From Gelatoporia subvermispora B (taxonomy: Eukaryota > Basidiomycota > Agaricomycetes > Polyporales > Gelatoporiaceae): 64,000 nt of DNA. This document shows positions 34,059-46,897 of the stretch, one piece after another. The stretch's first letter is position 1, and the number at the start of each line of letters is the position of its first letter. The translations under genes were made by a program, and so were the position numbers. The stretch lies in the NCBI GenBank assembly GCA_000320605.2, contig KB445797.1:432474-496473 (forward strand), read 5' to 3'. The notes beneath the pieces are model-generated. The model was not told the DNA's origin, did not search any database, and worked only from the letters and a program-made list of their open reading frames with translations.

Positions 34059-34443
34059 TCAGCTGAAGTTCGAGGGATGGTTGTATGCTTGTTGTTGCTC
34101 TTTGGCGGAACCGAGAGCCGCGCACCGCGAGACGATGATACCAGTTGTATGGGTGTAGCCATCATCACGAACGCGGTGAGATGAGTAAGTAAGCCAATCT
34201 TTGAGGGCACCTGAGTCGAAGAAACACATGAAAGTGAACAAAAAGATCACGGTCAAGATCCAGGGTCTCCAGGGATTCCTCCGGCGCAGTAGCAGAAGGC
34301 CAAACTCGTAGATGACACGAGCCGACTCCAGCCGGCTCGAGCGTAGTTCCGTTCGTCACGGGGGCGTGGGGGGCGTTCAAAGCATGAGAAGATGGGCGGC
34401 AGGGGGCAGGAAGCCGATCCAAAATGGGTTCCGGTGCCATCAT
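34059..34443 (-). CDS. small hypothetical protein (about 120 residues)
   Basis: The ATG at 34443 gives MMAPEPILDRLPAPCRPSSH and a Pro/Ser/Ala-rich N-terminal half ending ESLETLDLD. A 40-nt intron (GTGATC...CTCAG) joins in phase to ALKDWLTYSSHRVRDDGYTH and ends YNHPSNFS at 34059. The alternative without splicing reads a hydrophobic run (VIFLFTFMCFF) that is really the intron. I do not recognise the protein. It is divergent from the phospholipase C gene, with about 200 bases between starts. Confidence 0.4.
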
Positions 34444-34639
34444 CGCTCATAAACTCCTCCACACCCTACCCATAAGGGACATCGGCGCTGCGGGGATGAA
34501 AGACATCACAGAGCTTGACGATTCGAGTCAGCGACAGTCATTCACGTACCGATGTTCCCGTTGTCCCTACAAATAGAGTGTCCTGAACGCTGCGGATGGC
34601 CATACCCCCCAGGTCCGAACAACTGTCCCCTCATCTGCA

Positions 34640-37600
34640 ATGGCGGAGACCGTTGGTGATGGATCGTGCCACATACCCCGCAATGACCTCCGTGCCCAAG
34701 AACACAACGTTAGCCGGGCCGAGGATGTCTTCACACCCAGTGGGGAGGTAGTTCCGGCGACTCCACAGGCCATTGACGGTCTTGATCTCCAGCCTCAATC
34801 ACGGCCGCCACCACACGCGAGGCCACTACACCATAGCGCGACATTGCCCATAGTCGGAGCCAATCCCAGCAGGAGCATATCGTTGTCTCGGTCGCGTCGG
34901 AACACAGATAGCGCGGCGAGGCTCGGAGGGAGCATACGACGGAAGCTGAAGGAGTTCAAGGACGCGTCGGCAAGCATCGCGCGCAGTCGCACGTTCCGAC
35001 GACGCGCTCCGGCGTCGACCACCACTCCCGACTCGGCTGCTGCCGCCCTCCTCGACTTTTCTGACGCAGACTGGTCGCTCCCACCTCCCAGATCAGAGTC
35101 GCCAATACTGCTGTCGCCCCAGCTGCTATCGTCGTCCTCACCGCCGGCGGTGGAGCACCATCATTCGCAGTCCGAGACGTTCAGCACGCGGACGCACGCT
35201 CATCACTCGAATAGCTTGCCTATCCTCACTGCCGAGCCCGCAGGCATTATCGCCGAGCCGCTGCTTGGCAGAAGGAATACATATAACTCTGGCCTCCGCG
35301 GTGGCGTGGCACGCAAACCCGCCATGGAACCAGTGCCAGAACAGACGGCGTCGAAGATATCCGTTACTACTGTTGATGCTCCAAACGTCCCGCAAGAAGC
35401 TTCCCGACCGCGGTCACAGCCTAATGGACAGACGGTGACCCCCATAGCTGGCGAAGCAAGTGCGGTCGACTTCTCAGTGCCTCAGCTGCTCAAAGAAGGC
35501 GTGCCTATGCTCAAAGTCTCGGCAAAGAAGCAGAAGCGCTATGTATTCCGGCTCGACCCTGACCAAGGGCAGATTGTGTGGCAGTCTAAGAAGCTCCGCA
35601 TCAGTACGTGTCGATCCGTCTTCTTCCAATCCTCGTGTCTCAGATGTGCTCAGAATTAACTTCTGACGCGCAGTACCTATCGAGAACATCAAGGAACTGC
35701 GAAGCGGGGTCGACGCGCGGTACTGGCGTGAACAGTTCCAAATTGCGGCATCCCACGAGGACCTTTGGCTCACCATAGTCTACGTACTCGACGGCGGGTA
35801 CAAGACCCTGCATTTGCTTTCGGCTACACGCGAAGTACACGTTTTGTGGGACACTACGCTTCGACGCCTGTATGCCTTGCGACAGAAGCTCATGTGCGGG
35901 CTTGGCCACGCGGACGAACGCCAGGTGGTATGGGAGCGCCAGTTCTGGCACTCAAGTGTGGAGGAGGACCAGCGACTCTCATTCGAGGACGTCGAGCGAA
36001 TGTGCAGACGCCTCAACATCAACCCATCAAGAGGCGACCTCATGACAAGATTCAGAGTAAGTGTACTGGCCATACATAGCTATGGATATGCTGACCTCGA
36101 GTGTTCCGCCAGCAAGCAGATACCCAGAGCCGAGGCTACCTGGACTTCACCGACTTCAAACGATTTGTCAAGGCTCTCAAAACACGTCCGGAGCTGGATC
36201 GCCTCTACAACCGGCTTGCAAACGGTTCTCCAGGTGGAATGGTCACATTTGCCATATTTGAGAAATTCATGCGAGGAACACAAAGGGTAGGTGCTTCCTC
36301 CTGGTATATTCCGCACGTGTTGTTAAGTCACCGCTTCTGTTGCAGTCTACGTTAAGCCAACCTGAGCTCGAACGAGTTTTCCTCAAATATGCGTCTACAC
36401 CAGACGAGGAGACTGCTGGGCGAGCACCTTCTTCTCCCATGCAAAACTCGCTCGACCTCGCAGTGCAGTCGGCTACAGAGCCACAGCCCCCTGGACCACT
36501 GCCTTCTCCCTCTCAGCCTATCACCAGCACGTCGACCTCACCGCCACCACCTCCCTCAAGCTCCGCTAACTCTACATCGTCTCTCGAGACAGCTGTCCTC
36601 ACGCTCAAGGGTTTCACTTCATTTCTGCTTTCTCCTGATAACTCGGCATTCGCGGACCAACATGGACGGATAGATCAAGACATGACACGACCACTCCCAG
36701 AATACCTCATATCGTCTTCGCATAACACATACCTAGAGGGGCATCAGCTGGTCGGGAAGAGCACTGTAGAGGGTTATGTTAGGGCGCTGTTGCACAGCTG
36801 CCGAAGTGTTGAACGTGAGTGGTATTTTTGTGGCAATCCCTCACGGAATCGTGTATGTTGATACCTCCTTCCAGTGGATATCTTCGACGGCGACAAGGAA
36901 CCAATGGTATATCACGGGCGGACACTCACGACGAAAGTGTCTCTGCGAGACGCGTGCAGCGCTATCGCGAAGTACGCTTTCGTGGCATCTCCGTACCCTA
37001 TCATCATCTCCGCCGAGATCCACTGTTCTCTGCCTCAGCAGGACATGGTGGCGGAGATTATGCGCGAGCAGTTTGGTGACGCGCTGGTGTGCACGCCTGT
37101 CGACGGTCGCCCGCAGATCACGCAACTGCCGAGCCCGGAGGAGCTGAAGGGCCGGGTCCTTCTCAAGGTATTTGCGTGATACCGTACAACAACTCTCATG
37201 GCATATTGATCTCTTGCTACTCAGGCGAAGAACCTCTATGTCTCCGAGAAGGATGGATTGCGCGAGAAGGAGGTCGTCGTGGACACTGAGTCTTCATCCA
37301 CCGAGACGTCCGCATCCGACTCGGACTTCACCGCTGAGATTAAGCAGGAGTGGCGCAAGGCTCGCGAGAACGAGGCGGAGATGATCAAAGGTATGTACAG
37401 TACTCGTCATCCAGTGCCTACTGCTCACCTGGCCTGTTTACACAGACTTGAAGTCCGATCTCAAGTCTGAGCTGAGGAAGGCACGAAACGCCCTCGGGCG
37501 CGTGCGTCCTCCGCGCCGCAGCTCTTCCACACCAGCACCGTCCGTCTCTGGCAACGCCCTAGTCAGCGTCAGCTCTATCCCCCTCGCTGTCGCTGCGCCT

Positions 37601-38744
37601 GCCCCCCCTCCACAGAAGGTCAAGATGTCCTTCGCGCTTGTCGCGCTGCTAGTGTACACCGTCGGCGTGAAGTGCCGTGGGCTGAACAAAAAGGAGGCAT
37701 ACGCGCCCGAGCATGTCTTCTCGCTCTCCGAAACGACGGCGAACCGCATCATCAAGCAGGGCATGCTCGACCTAATCAAGCATAACCGGACGCATCTCGT
37801 ACGGATATACCCCAAGGGCATGCGCATCGGGTCGACGAACTATGAGCCGCATCGGTACTGGGCCGCGGGTGCGCAGCTCGTTGCACTGAACTGGCAGACG
37901 TTTGGTGAGTATCTGTTGGAGCACCGGATTGAGAGGACGTCTGATGTTTTGACCGATGTATGCTGTAGATCTTGGCTACATGATCAACCATGCCATGTTC
38001 CAACGGAACGGTCGTGCGGGCTATGTACTAAAGCCGCTGGCGCTCCGCACGAACGACAAGCAACTACTCTCCAAACGTACTAACCACCGCCTTGATATCA
38101 CGGTCAGCTAACACTCGTTTGCATGACGTCCCATCCAGACCTCTGATGATACTCGTTCAGATAATCTCCGCGCAGCAACTTCCTCGGCCCAAGGACTCCC
38201 AAGGTCGCGAGATCATCGACAAGTCCGTCCTCGACCCCTTCGTCGAGGTGTCCATCCACGTACCCGACTGGGCGCAGGCACCCTACCAACATCCTCACAC
38301 GCACGCCCCACACCCCTCCCACTCGTCCGCGCCATCCCCCGTCCCCACCCCCGTCTTCTCGGCCCCCACAGGCGCCTCGCTCACGAGCGCGACGACCGCG
38401 CGCACGATCACGGTCCGGACGGGCGCCGTGAAGAACAATGGGTTCAACCCCGTGTGGGAGCAGCGCCTTAGCCTCCCGTTCGACCTCGTCGGCGACATGC
38501 GCGACCTCGTGTTTGTGCGCTTCGCGGTGAAGCAGGAGGACAAGGATGACGATGAGCCCCTTGCCGCGTATTGTGTTAGCTTGGGCAGCCTCAACATGGG
38601 TACGTGGCACTCTATTGATTATGTACGAGCTCAGGCTCACTCACTATTTGGACAGGATACCGGCATCTCCCGCTACACGACGCGCAGCTGTCGCAGTATT
38701 TGTTTTCGACGCTCTTCGTCAAACTTGATGTCCATGACGTCTGA
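34640..38744 (+). CDS. plc1: phosphoinositide-specific phospholipase C (delta type)
   Basis: PI-PLC cleaves PIP2 to IP3 and diacylglycerol. The ATG at 34640 opens a long Ser/Pro/Arg-rich N-terminal extension. The PH domain follows (LLKEGVPMLKVSAKKQKRYV, IENIKELRSGVDARYWREQF), then EF-hand-like helices (LSFEDVERMCRRLNINPSRG, GYLDFTDFKRFVKALKTRPE). The X box has LISSSHNTYLEGHQLVGKST, VELDIFDGDKEPMVYHGRTL (the Glu/Asp pair appears only after splicing near 36807-36870) and IISAEIHCSLPQQ. After a charged linker the Y box reads NYEPHRYWAAGAQLVALNWQ and MINHAMFQRNGRAGYVLKPL. A C2 domain (ILVQIISAQQLPRPKDSQGR, NPVWEQRL) ends LFVKLDVHDV at 38744. Catalytic His and calcium ligands are in place. About eight short introns are present. 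Confidence 0.92.
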
Positions 38745-39255
38745 ATTTGCATCCTCCGTCTAGAACAGGACTACGCGACCCAGTCATCCTACTTGCTGGC
38801 CATCGGACCCAATGCACGGTCGCTCGTCAAGCGCTCTCAGCATCTGTTACATACCAAGCTCTCAAGATCTACTTCAATGTACTACCTCGCATCTCCACGA
38901 CACCACCACTTATCATATCACCCACATGCATATTTATTCATCACTCACGACTCATACAATGTTACGGAATACAAACGAATCAAAACTTGTACATAACAGC
39001 AGTGTAGTCAAGAAACTTGTCTTCGAAGTGCGATCGTATTACATGCGTACAACAGATGGCGAGCTGAGACCATAAACGTACGTACAACTCAGGATGTTAT
39101 ACAGGGAGGAACGAAGGGCAATGCCAAGAATAGATGCGATGATACGTGGCGCATTGAGGTGAGTCACCGCCCAGTAGGAGTTCTCGGACTCCTAAGTTGA
39201 CCCGTTTCAGTCACTTTGGGGGAGGGGATGGGGGACCTGGCGTGACCATGAATTA
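38745..39255. other. convergent 3' flanks
   Basis: About 510 bases between the phospholipase C stop and the stop of the minus-strand coiled-coil gene. Short frames are present but none is convincing. Confidence 0.45.
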
Positions 39256-40085
39256 TTAGAACAAAGAGAACAGAAATAGAACGCTAAGCGGACCGAAAAG
39301 GCCTGCATGGGCGACATGGTTGCCCGGCAGGGGCGACGCCGGTGTGCCAGCAACTGGTATCGGGGACATCAACGCATTCGCTGTATGACAATTATCAGTG
39401 TGCTCTAGAACGTCCAATCCCATAGTCACTTACGCCGCCACTGGGCCCAGGCGGGCAGGTTCGCTGCAGGAGGATCCGGGGGGACTGCCGCTGCGGCAGG
39501 CTCAGGCGCAGGGAGAGCCTTGGCCTTGGCCTTTGAACGGCGCTCCTCCCGCTTGTGCACCACCCTCCAAGCTGGCCGGGCTGGGATGGGGTCAATCGGT
39601 TCGGGTGGCGGTGGCGCAGGGGATGGCGGCGGCGGCTCCTCGTGCTGGCACGAACGCAGCCCGGTGAAACATACGGTAACATCTTGCAACGAGACGATGC
39701 GTACCTTGGGTGCCCAGTCAGGTGTGTACTCGCCGCCTGCGCCATGCTTGGACTTTACGCTCATCAACTCTGCGATCTCACTGTGTTCGACGCGATCGGC
39801 ACGATCAAATCGGTTCGTGTGCCTTGTTAGCGATCTTCGCGTGTGTGGGGAGGGGAAGAGAACGAATGCCTACTATTGTAGCTGTCTCCTCTCATCTCTG
39901 AGTTTGCCCACTTCTGCGAGCAAAATTCGAACTTCGCTCGCCAGTGCTTTGCTGAAGTCGTTCAGATACCTTCAGAAGTCATTCGTGAGTGCCCATGCAG
40001 CGCTATCACCGAATACAGCAGGCAGTCGACTCGCGCACTTTGGCGGGGCTCCATTGAAGTTGCCAGTGTTATTGTTCTTTGACAT
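39256..40085 (-). CDS. coiled-coil, proline-rich hypothetical protein
   Basis: Four exons fit in phase. The first, MSKNNNTGNFNGAPPK (ATG at 40085), joins over an intron of about 68 nt to YLNDFSKALASEVRILLAEV and GKLRDERRQLQ. This splices to YEIAELMSVKSKHGAGGEYT. Further on comes a poly-Pro stretch (EEPPPPSPAPPPPEPIDPIP), then a basic Ala-rich part. The last exon starts NALMSPIPVAGTPASPLPGN and ends in a hydrophobic run (GLFGPLSVLFLFSLF) at 39256. The coiled coil LASEVRILLAEVGKLRDERR is the best conserved part. The hydrophobic tail could be a tail anchor. The protein is not recognised. In-frame stops seen without splicing are all inside introns, so the gene looks intact. Confidence 0.6.
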
Positions 40086-41470
40086 GGCAGAGAGGCAGAG
40101 TTCAAGTGATGGTGGTCCGAAAGGGAGTTGAACGGCGAATACAGACGCCGAAGGTTCCAGCGCTCCAGGCACGGACTTGTCAAACGCAGGCATCACGGCC
40201 CACGAGGGCCTCGTGGGCCGCGATGCCTACACGAGGCCACCTGCCGCAAGTCGCTCGCCGGGCGTGCGCTTTCAACGTTTCGATGAACTTGCGAAGAGTT
40301 CTTACAATATTGATGACCGTTGTGTGGTGGGGAATCATTTCCTTGAGCTACACAGACGAATGCGATCTGCCTTTAATGGAATTCATGAGCAGAACCCTGA
40401 GTTTTGAAACTCACTTCTGTGCAACGGTCAGCATACTCGGACAAGCCACTGCGCTTGCGCAACGGCGCGTCCCACCAATTTGGAGCGTAGATCGTATCTA
40501 AATTCCTATAGTCCAATCCAACATGACTGCAGAGAAGTGCGAACAAGAAACCCCGATTACGCGCAGGCCGGTGGTTACGAATATCACAAAGCCGCTAGAA
40601 AGCACGCAAACTTGAAGAATCTTTCACACCGTCACACAACAATAGTTTTGTATGTCTTCATGTGTTGCACTTGTATAATTCAGGTAATTGGCTTCATATA
40701 TCTAGTCTTATGCGACGAAGAATCGTTGAAGGCCTTTGTGTTATCCGGGATTGTTTTACTGAGTTCCAGATATCAACGTAATCGAGAAAGTCTGAGTCTC
40801 TATTCACTGCGCGCAAAAATTCACGCAGTTCACCTACGAGAGGGTGCTCATGATCCCTTCGATGCTTCTCACGCAAGCTCATTCTACCATTCTGACAATT
40901 ATGATCGAATTTAGCCATGACGTCGTGCGCAGGATATTCGAGAACTCCGTGCTTAAGACCATTCCAAGCTATAGCGCAGTGTCGATAAATTTCATGAGAC
41001 TTGCTGATCGCACAATATCCCCCAACGCTAGATCTATGGTCTGGGCTAGATGGGCATTTCGTTTTGAGAACCTCACTGAGCTTGCTATTATAAGTCCTAG
41101 TGCTAATCCAAGAGACCTCTCCAAAAACACAGAATCAGTGCCCGGTAGAACTCTACTGTACCACAATTCCCGCAGCCACTCCGTTCCCTTGGATTGCTGG
41201 CGCCGGTCTGCCAGCCTCTAGAAACTGGATCAGATGAGCATGAAGAACAATGTCGACAGGCTCATGCAGACGCCCGACGAATATCACGAACGCTCCCGGT
41301 TCCCCGCCACGAGGCTTCAGGCGTCTACTGTCAAGCGAAGAACGGGACTGCGTCATGCCGTTCTCATTGCCTTAACATGATGAGCGGTACTCCTTCATCC
41401 TGCCGCTTGACTTCATCCTAGATCTCTTGGAAACTTCCCAGAAATGCTGTGCAGCGATGTCAGCAAGGCC
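40086..41470. other. region without a confident gene
   Basis: Plus-strand frames at 40480-40914 (144 codons) and 40844-41221 (125 codons) and minus-strand frames at 40694-40918 and 41153-41356 overlap each other. None shows a known domain or a clean exon chain. The minus frame starting MAKFDHNCQNGRMS has a plausible helix but no continuation. This may be decayed sequence ahead of the NLR cluster. Confidence 0.35.
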
Positions 41471-41529
41471 AAGGAATCAGCGAGGTAGTTATTATATGGT
41501 TTGCTCTCCCAAACTACACCGCTGACTGA

Positions 41530-44500
41530 GATCGGTCTCAGGATACGCCTGAAAGGTAAATTGCTGGCCGACATGCATGCTGGTTGGTGCTGATTATGTG
41601 TGACAGTGACTGAGTTCCATTTGCACAGTTCTGGTGTTCCTCGTTTCCTGAAAGGCAACTTTCACCGACCCCAGACACAAGCTGTCATTGAGGTTGACAG
41701 CATCAGTAAAGGAGCTACGAGCATCGCTCCGAAGGGCGACAAGGCAGTCTGGAATTATGATGTTATCCTGTACGTGATGTCGATGCAGATTACCATGTGC
41801 CTGGGAAGTGAAGTGTGGATTATTGACGTTCTGTACAGTGACCTTGAGAAGGAAGCGCAAGTTGCCATCAAAGTCTACAATCACTCAGAGGCAAAGAACG
41901 GCACACCGGAATGGATCGGAGAAGTGACAGTCGACTGCTCGTTCGTCTCCAAGTCATCGGAGCCGAAAGGTTGGTTCATAGTCCGAATCTTCGAGCTATA
42001 CTTGGCTGATGAGACGAAGTCCTATCCCTCGACGTAATGAACAAGAAGAAAGTGTGCGGGCGTGTCTACGTTGAAGTCAGCGCCTACCACGAAGACGATC
42101 AATCGTCGAAAGAGGGGACTGTGGATGATCTAGGCAGTGTCATACGGAAAGCAGAGGCAAAGATTTTGGCTTTTAAACCCTCTTACGATCGCTTCAGTGA
42201 TGTATTAACCGGGATGAACGTGATCCTCACGATTACCGCTCCCTTGGCCGAGCTCCCTGTGCGTATGATATCGTGTTACTTCATGCCCATTCATTCTGAC
42301 CGTCAGTTTTATAGCTCCCTGGACTGAAAACCGCTCACGATATTCTGCGTAGGACGTATGAGGTATGACATCATTCATGCTTACCTCGGGCGCGATCAGG
42401 ATATTGAGATAGCCCCAGCTTCTTGAGGAACAGAAAGAGCGTGACCAAAATGTCGAAAACCTTGCCTTTGATATGGCGCAGCTATGGACAATTTTCTCCG
42501 AGGTCAAGGGTCTCGACATGATTAAATCCATGCAAGACGTTATCATTGCTTCCATAGAGCAGACCCGGGCATGTGCCGAGTTTCTTGACAAGTATGCGGA
42601 GACAGGCATCCTAAGTGAGTTTGCTCTTCATTGTCATTTGAAGTTGTCAATGACTTTGTTTGCAAGAGCGATTTGTTACTGGGTATTTCGTAGCAGATGA
42701 ACGAATCTCTGCATTTCAAGCTGCTTTCCGGGACTTGAAGGACCGCATCACCCGCGGCACTAGCCTTCAAACGTGGATTATCGTCGTACGAAATCACGCA
42801 GAACTCACAGGTATGTCGAAGAATTTGTTGCTACGATGTGGCATTTGCTGAGGTTATGTCAGAGAAAATGGATCTGCATGGTCTCAGCGAGGCCCGGGAT
42901 GCTTCGTACAACGAAGCTCGGACATGTATTGCCAATACAAGGCAGAAAGACCTGGAGCGTATTCTTCGATGGGTCGATGATCCCTCCGCCAACGGCGTCT
43001 ACTGGCTGACAGGTGTCGCTGGTTGCGGAAAATCGACTATTACCCATACCGTGGCGAAAGTCCTCAGCGAAAATCACCGTCTCGGGGCCTCATTCTTCTT
43101 CAATCGCACCGATGCCTTATTGAACAATCCACGTCTCTTCTGCACCACCCTCGCGAGTCACCTTGCTCGCTATGATTCCTCGCTCAGGCGGGCGATCCTT
43201 GACGCTATCAAGACCGACCCCGGGATCGATGCAAAACCACTACCCAACCAGATCGGCCCTCTTGTTTCCATGGCGGTCCAGAAGCTCAAGCTCTCGGTGC
43301 CCCTCGTGCTTGTTTTTGATGCTTTGGACGAGAGCGGAAATCCCGAGAGCCGAAAAGAGTTTATGGCAATGCTTCGTAAAGAGCTACCTATCCTGTCTGC
43401 ACACGTGAAGGTCTTGATAACCAGTCGCGACGAGGACGACATCCGGGCGGCGTTACCACTGGAAGCTGCACGTCGGCCCCACCGCGCGGATGTCAAGGAC
43501 GAGACTCGGACCGATGTTCGTCTATACATACAAACACAATTGCGGGAGGTCGTCCGGCGCTTCCCTCGCCTAGAGAATTGGCCAACTACAGACGAGATCA
43601 CCCGCATGGCTGAGCGTGCGGATGGCTTGTTCATCTGGGCAAGTGTCGCATGCAACTATATTCTTGATGGACCCGACCACGACCCTGAAGTGCATCTGGA
43701 AACCATCCTTTCGACCGATCCGGCCGAACGCGCAAAAGCCGAGTTGTCGTTGGACACTCTGTACCTAACAATCCTGCGCCGCAAGCCCATTGATCCCGAC
43801 AACTTCCGCTATATCATGGGCTCCATAGTCACACTTCGAGATCCTTTATCGCTAAAAGATCTAGATAGCTTTTTGGGCCTCGAAAAGAAGAACGCCAAGC
43901 CCGAACAACGCCTCGTCCTCACAGACGGAACAAAGGTTCGCCTGACTACCTGCGAAGGCGTGGTCGCATCTCTTGCATCTATCCTGAACAGCGATGGCCG
44001 AGGCACACCTGTTCGAATTGTTCATGCATCAGTTTTTGATTTCCTCGTGAATAGCGCACGGAGCGAAGAATTTCACATCGACATTGAATCGGCGCAGCGC
44101 ATCGTCCTGGAGCGTTGCCTGGCCCGTATGACCTCTCTACTTCGCTTCGATATATGTGGACTCCGCAATCCGTCAAAGCTGAACCTCGAATTTCCCGATC
44201 TTGAGGATCGAATCCTGGCATGTATACCAGGAGATCTCAAATATGCTTGCGACTTTTGGGTCTCACACCTCCTTCACATCCGGTATCCTACGGAGGCACT
44301 GGTGTCCAATGTAACGGGGTGTTTGTCGCGATATTTGTTGCATTGGTTCGAGGTCATAAGTCTTTTGGGTCACACTCGTCACCTCAGCCCATTGTTGAGA
44401 GGAATTGTGGAGTGGTCCAAGGTGTGTTGAATCTCTTCATGTTGTGACACATCATCTCACTGATTTGCGCAGAGACTGCATCTGGATGGTCTAACATCAT

Positions 44501-46897
44501 TAGCGCGGGATTGCTTCCACTTCGTGCAGGAGTTCTCTCCGATGATGGAAGTCAGCGCTCTACACCTCTATATTTCTGCCATGGTGTTTTGCCCTCGCAC
44601 GTCGCTTGTGTACAAAACGTTCGATGACTCTTCCTCCATCCCCCTCCCCGAAGTGACATGCGTTGAGGACGGTGCCCTCACCACTCCCGTATGCTCGGTC
44701 TATCAAGGACATTCCGATGTTGTATATTCTATGAGGATCTTCCCTGCCGGAGATAAGATCGTATCGGCCGGCGCTGGGCCCAGTATCCACATATGGGACC
44801 CTGCATCTGGCACTCTCGTGCGAGAGCCAATACGCGGATACGAGGGTTCGGTATTGGAGCTAGCAGTCTCCGGGGATGGCCTAATCATAGCTGCGTCGAC
44901 AATAGACGAGAAGTTACATCTGTGGCACGCATTGACCGGCGAACGTATCGGCAAGGCGACACCCATTGGGAGCCGCACACTCGGACTCGCTTTCCTCCCT
45001 GACAATACTCGACTGGCATCTTCCTCTGATGACGGCCAAATTCGTATCTGGAATGCCGACAGCACAATGTCGATGGCGAGAGCCCCTCTCGTTGGCCACT
45101 CCGCACCGCTCATTCATATCACTGTGTCCCCAGATGGGAAGATCCTCGCGGCTACTTCCCGGAGCTCGACCGAACTTTGGAGCCTTGCGACCTGGGAGCC
45201 CATGGGCGGCGTATTGGAGCCTGGAGACAGTGCAATCGCCTTCGCTCCGGATAGCAGGCGACTTGCACTCGGTCGATACGTGGAACACTGTGTGTTCTTA
45301 TGGGACTTGAGCTCACGGCGGTATAACCGGCTGGACGGGCATACTAAAGCTGTGAATGCTGTCGCATTCTCTCCAGATGGTAGAATTCTGGCTTCCGGTT
45401 CATCGGATAGCGTAATCCGACTGTGGAACGGAGTGAGTGGGGAGGCACTGCGTGTACTCCGAGGACACACACATACACTATGGGTCCTCCAGTTCTCGCC
45501 GGATGGGACCCAGCTCGTATCCGCATCCGCTGACAAGACCGTGAGGGTTTGGGATGTGGAATCCTGCTTAGAGTCTTGGCAGCCGAAGATTCAATCCGAA
45601 GCTCCCCACATACTATGCGTTGCCTGCTCGCCCGACTCGACGCGGCTCGCGTTCAGCATAGGACCCAATGTATTCATTACCTCCACCGATTCTTCGATCA
45701 CTATTCTGCGACGACATTCAGGAGAAGTCAAATTTGTAGGCTTCTCTCCCGACGGAAGTCGTCTCGTATCTGCTTCGCAAGAGTTACTCCAGTGGTGGGA
45801 TACGAGGACCAACTTGGCGCTGGACACGGTTCCGCTCACAGGCACGGAAAAGGCCCGCTATATCGAGATATCACCAGATCATTCTAGACTTGCGATCACC
45901 CTGGAGCCGAAGTCGGTCCTAATGTGCAGCGCTGCGAATGGTAAACAAATCGGAGAGCCCTTAACAGAGCACCTAGCCTGGATCCGTGCAATAGCTTTTT
46001 CACCAGACGGATCCTGGCTGGCAACGGCCGCAGATGACAATTCAATTCGACTTCGTGATCCTGTTTCGGGAGCACAAACGGGAAAACCAATTCCGGTACA
46101 GGTCAGAATGTCTGCGATTGCGTTTTCACCAGATGGAAAGTACCTCGCAGCTGGATGCCTATCGGACGCAACAATGCGGCTCTGGAATGCCAGTACCCGA
46201 GAGTTGGTCTGGACATATTCAGGAGACATCGTTGGTAAAATCTATAGAATTGTATTCACCCCCGATGGCAAACAGTTGATCTCGGCTGCGGCAAACGGCG
46301 CTGCGTTCGTGCTGGACGTTCCCTCTGGCTCTCGCGTAGGTCGGGCCATCAGGTGTTTCAACGGCGCTGTACGGACCCTTACCTCTGCACATGGTGGCAC
46401 CCACCTTTTCGCGGCAACAGACACCCTACAAGTCTGGGTGCGCAAAGGAGATCAGGACGCCTGGGTATTCCGGCGCGAGCTGTATCCGTCTTCAGAGATA
46501 TTCTGGCGAGAAAATGGCGAATCAGACGGACCTTTCCTCGCTTCCTTCCACGAACATCCGGATGGCTGGTTGACCAGCAGCGAGGGTCACAAGATCTTAT
46601 GGATACCAGAGCATCTCCGGCGAGTGTGGTCCCCGTTCCGGACGTTCACGCTACGACTCGGGCGTGAATCAGCGACGGTCAGCCTCAATCTGCATGACTA
46701 TCTCGTGTGGCTGACTGGAATCACGGGGACATCATTCGAAGTCGATGAGTAAGTTGAAGTTCATTGTTTGTGGATTCGCGGCTAACGACAGTGTCCCAAG
46801 GGAATGGTCAAGCATGCCTGTCAGTGGGGACTTCGCGGGTGTGCATGACGAGATCCCTGAGGATGGTGCTAGGGGTACGCGTCCAGAGAATCTGTAG
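41530..46897 (+). CDS. NLR-A: C2-like - helical - NACHT - WD40 STAND NTPase
   Basis: This is a large STAND receptor-type protein assembled from about ten exons. The N-terminus is a C2-like beta domain (LRIRLKGKLLADMHAG, KGDKAVWNYDVIL, AQVAIKVYNH, then VLSLDVMNKKKVCGRVYVEV after splicing near 41970-42020). A helical linker follows (FKPSYDRFSDVLTGMNVILT, LKTAHDILRRTYE, QLLEEQKERDQNVENLAFDM). The NACHT domain has Walker A GVAGCGKSTITHT, Walker B LVLVFDALDE and sensor VLITSRDEDD. WD40 repeats, about 14 and well diverged (for example FSPDGRILASGSSDSVIRLW), cover roughly 44700-46450. The post-propeller tail has GHKILWIPEHLRRVWSPF. The frame seems to stop at 46752, but GTAAGT...GACAG removes that stop and adds VPREWSSMPVSGDFAG up to 46897. 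The start codon is not settled. The gene looks intact; the ligand and output are unknown. Confidence 0.85.

Noticed and set aside
34165..34256. A transmembrane helix (VIFLFTFMCFF) in the small gene upstream of phospholipase C
   Set aside because: The hydrophobic run coincides with a 40-nt GT-AG intron that joins two exons in phase.
39960..40085. In-frame TGA in the coiled-coil gene at 39256-40085
   Set aside because: An intron of about 68 nt splits a Lys codon and bypasses the TGA; the joined coiled coil reads through.
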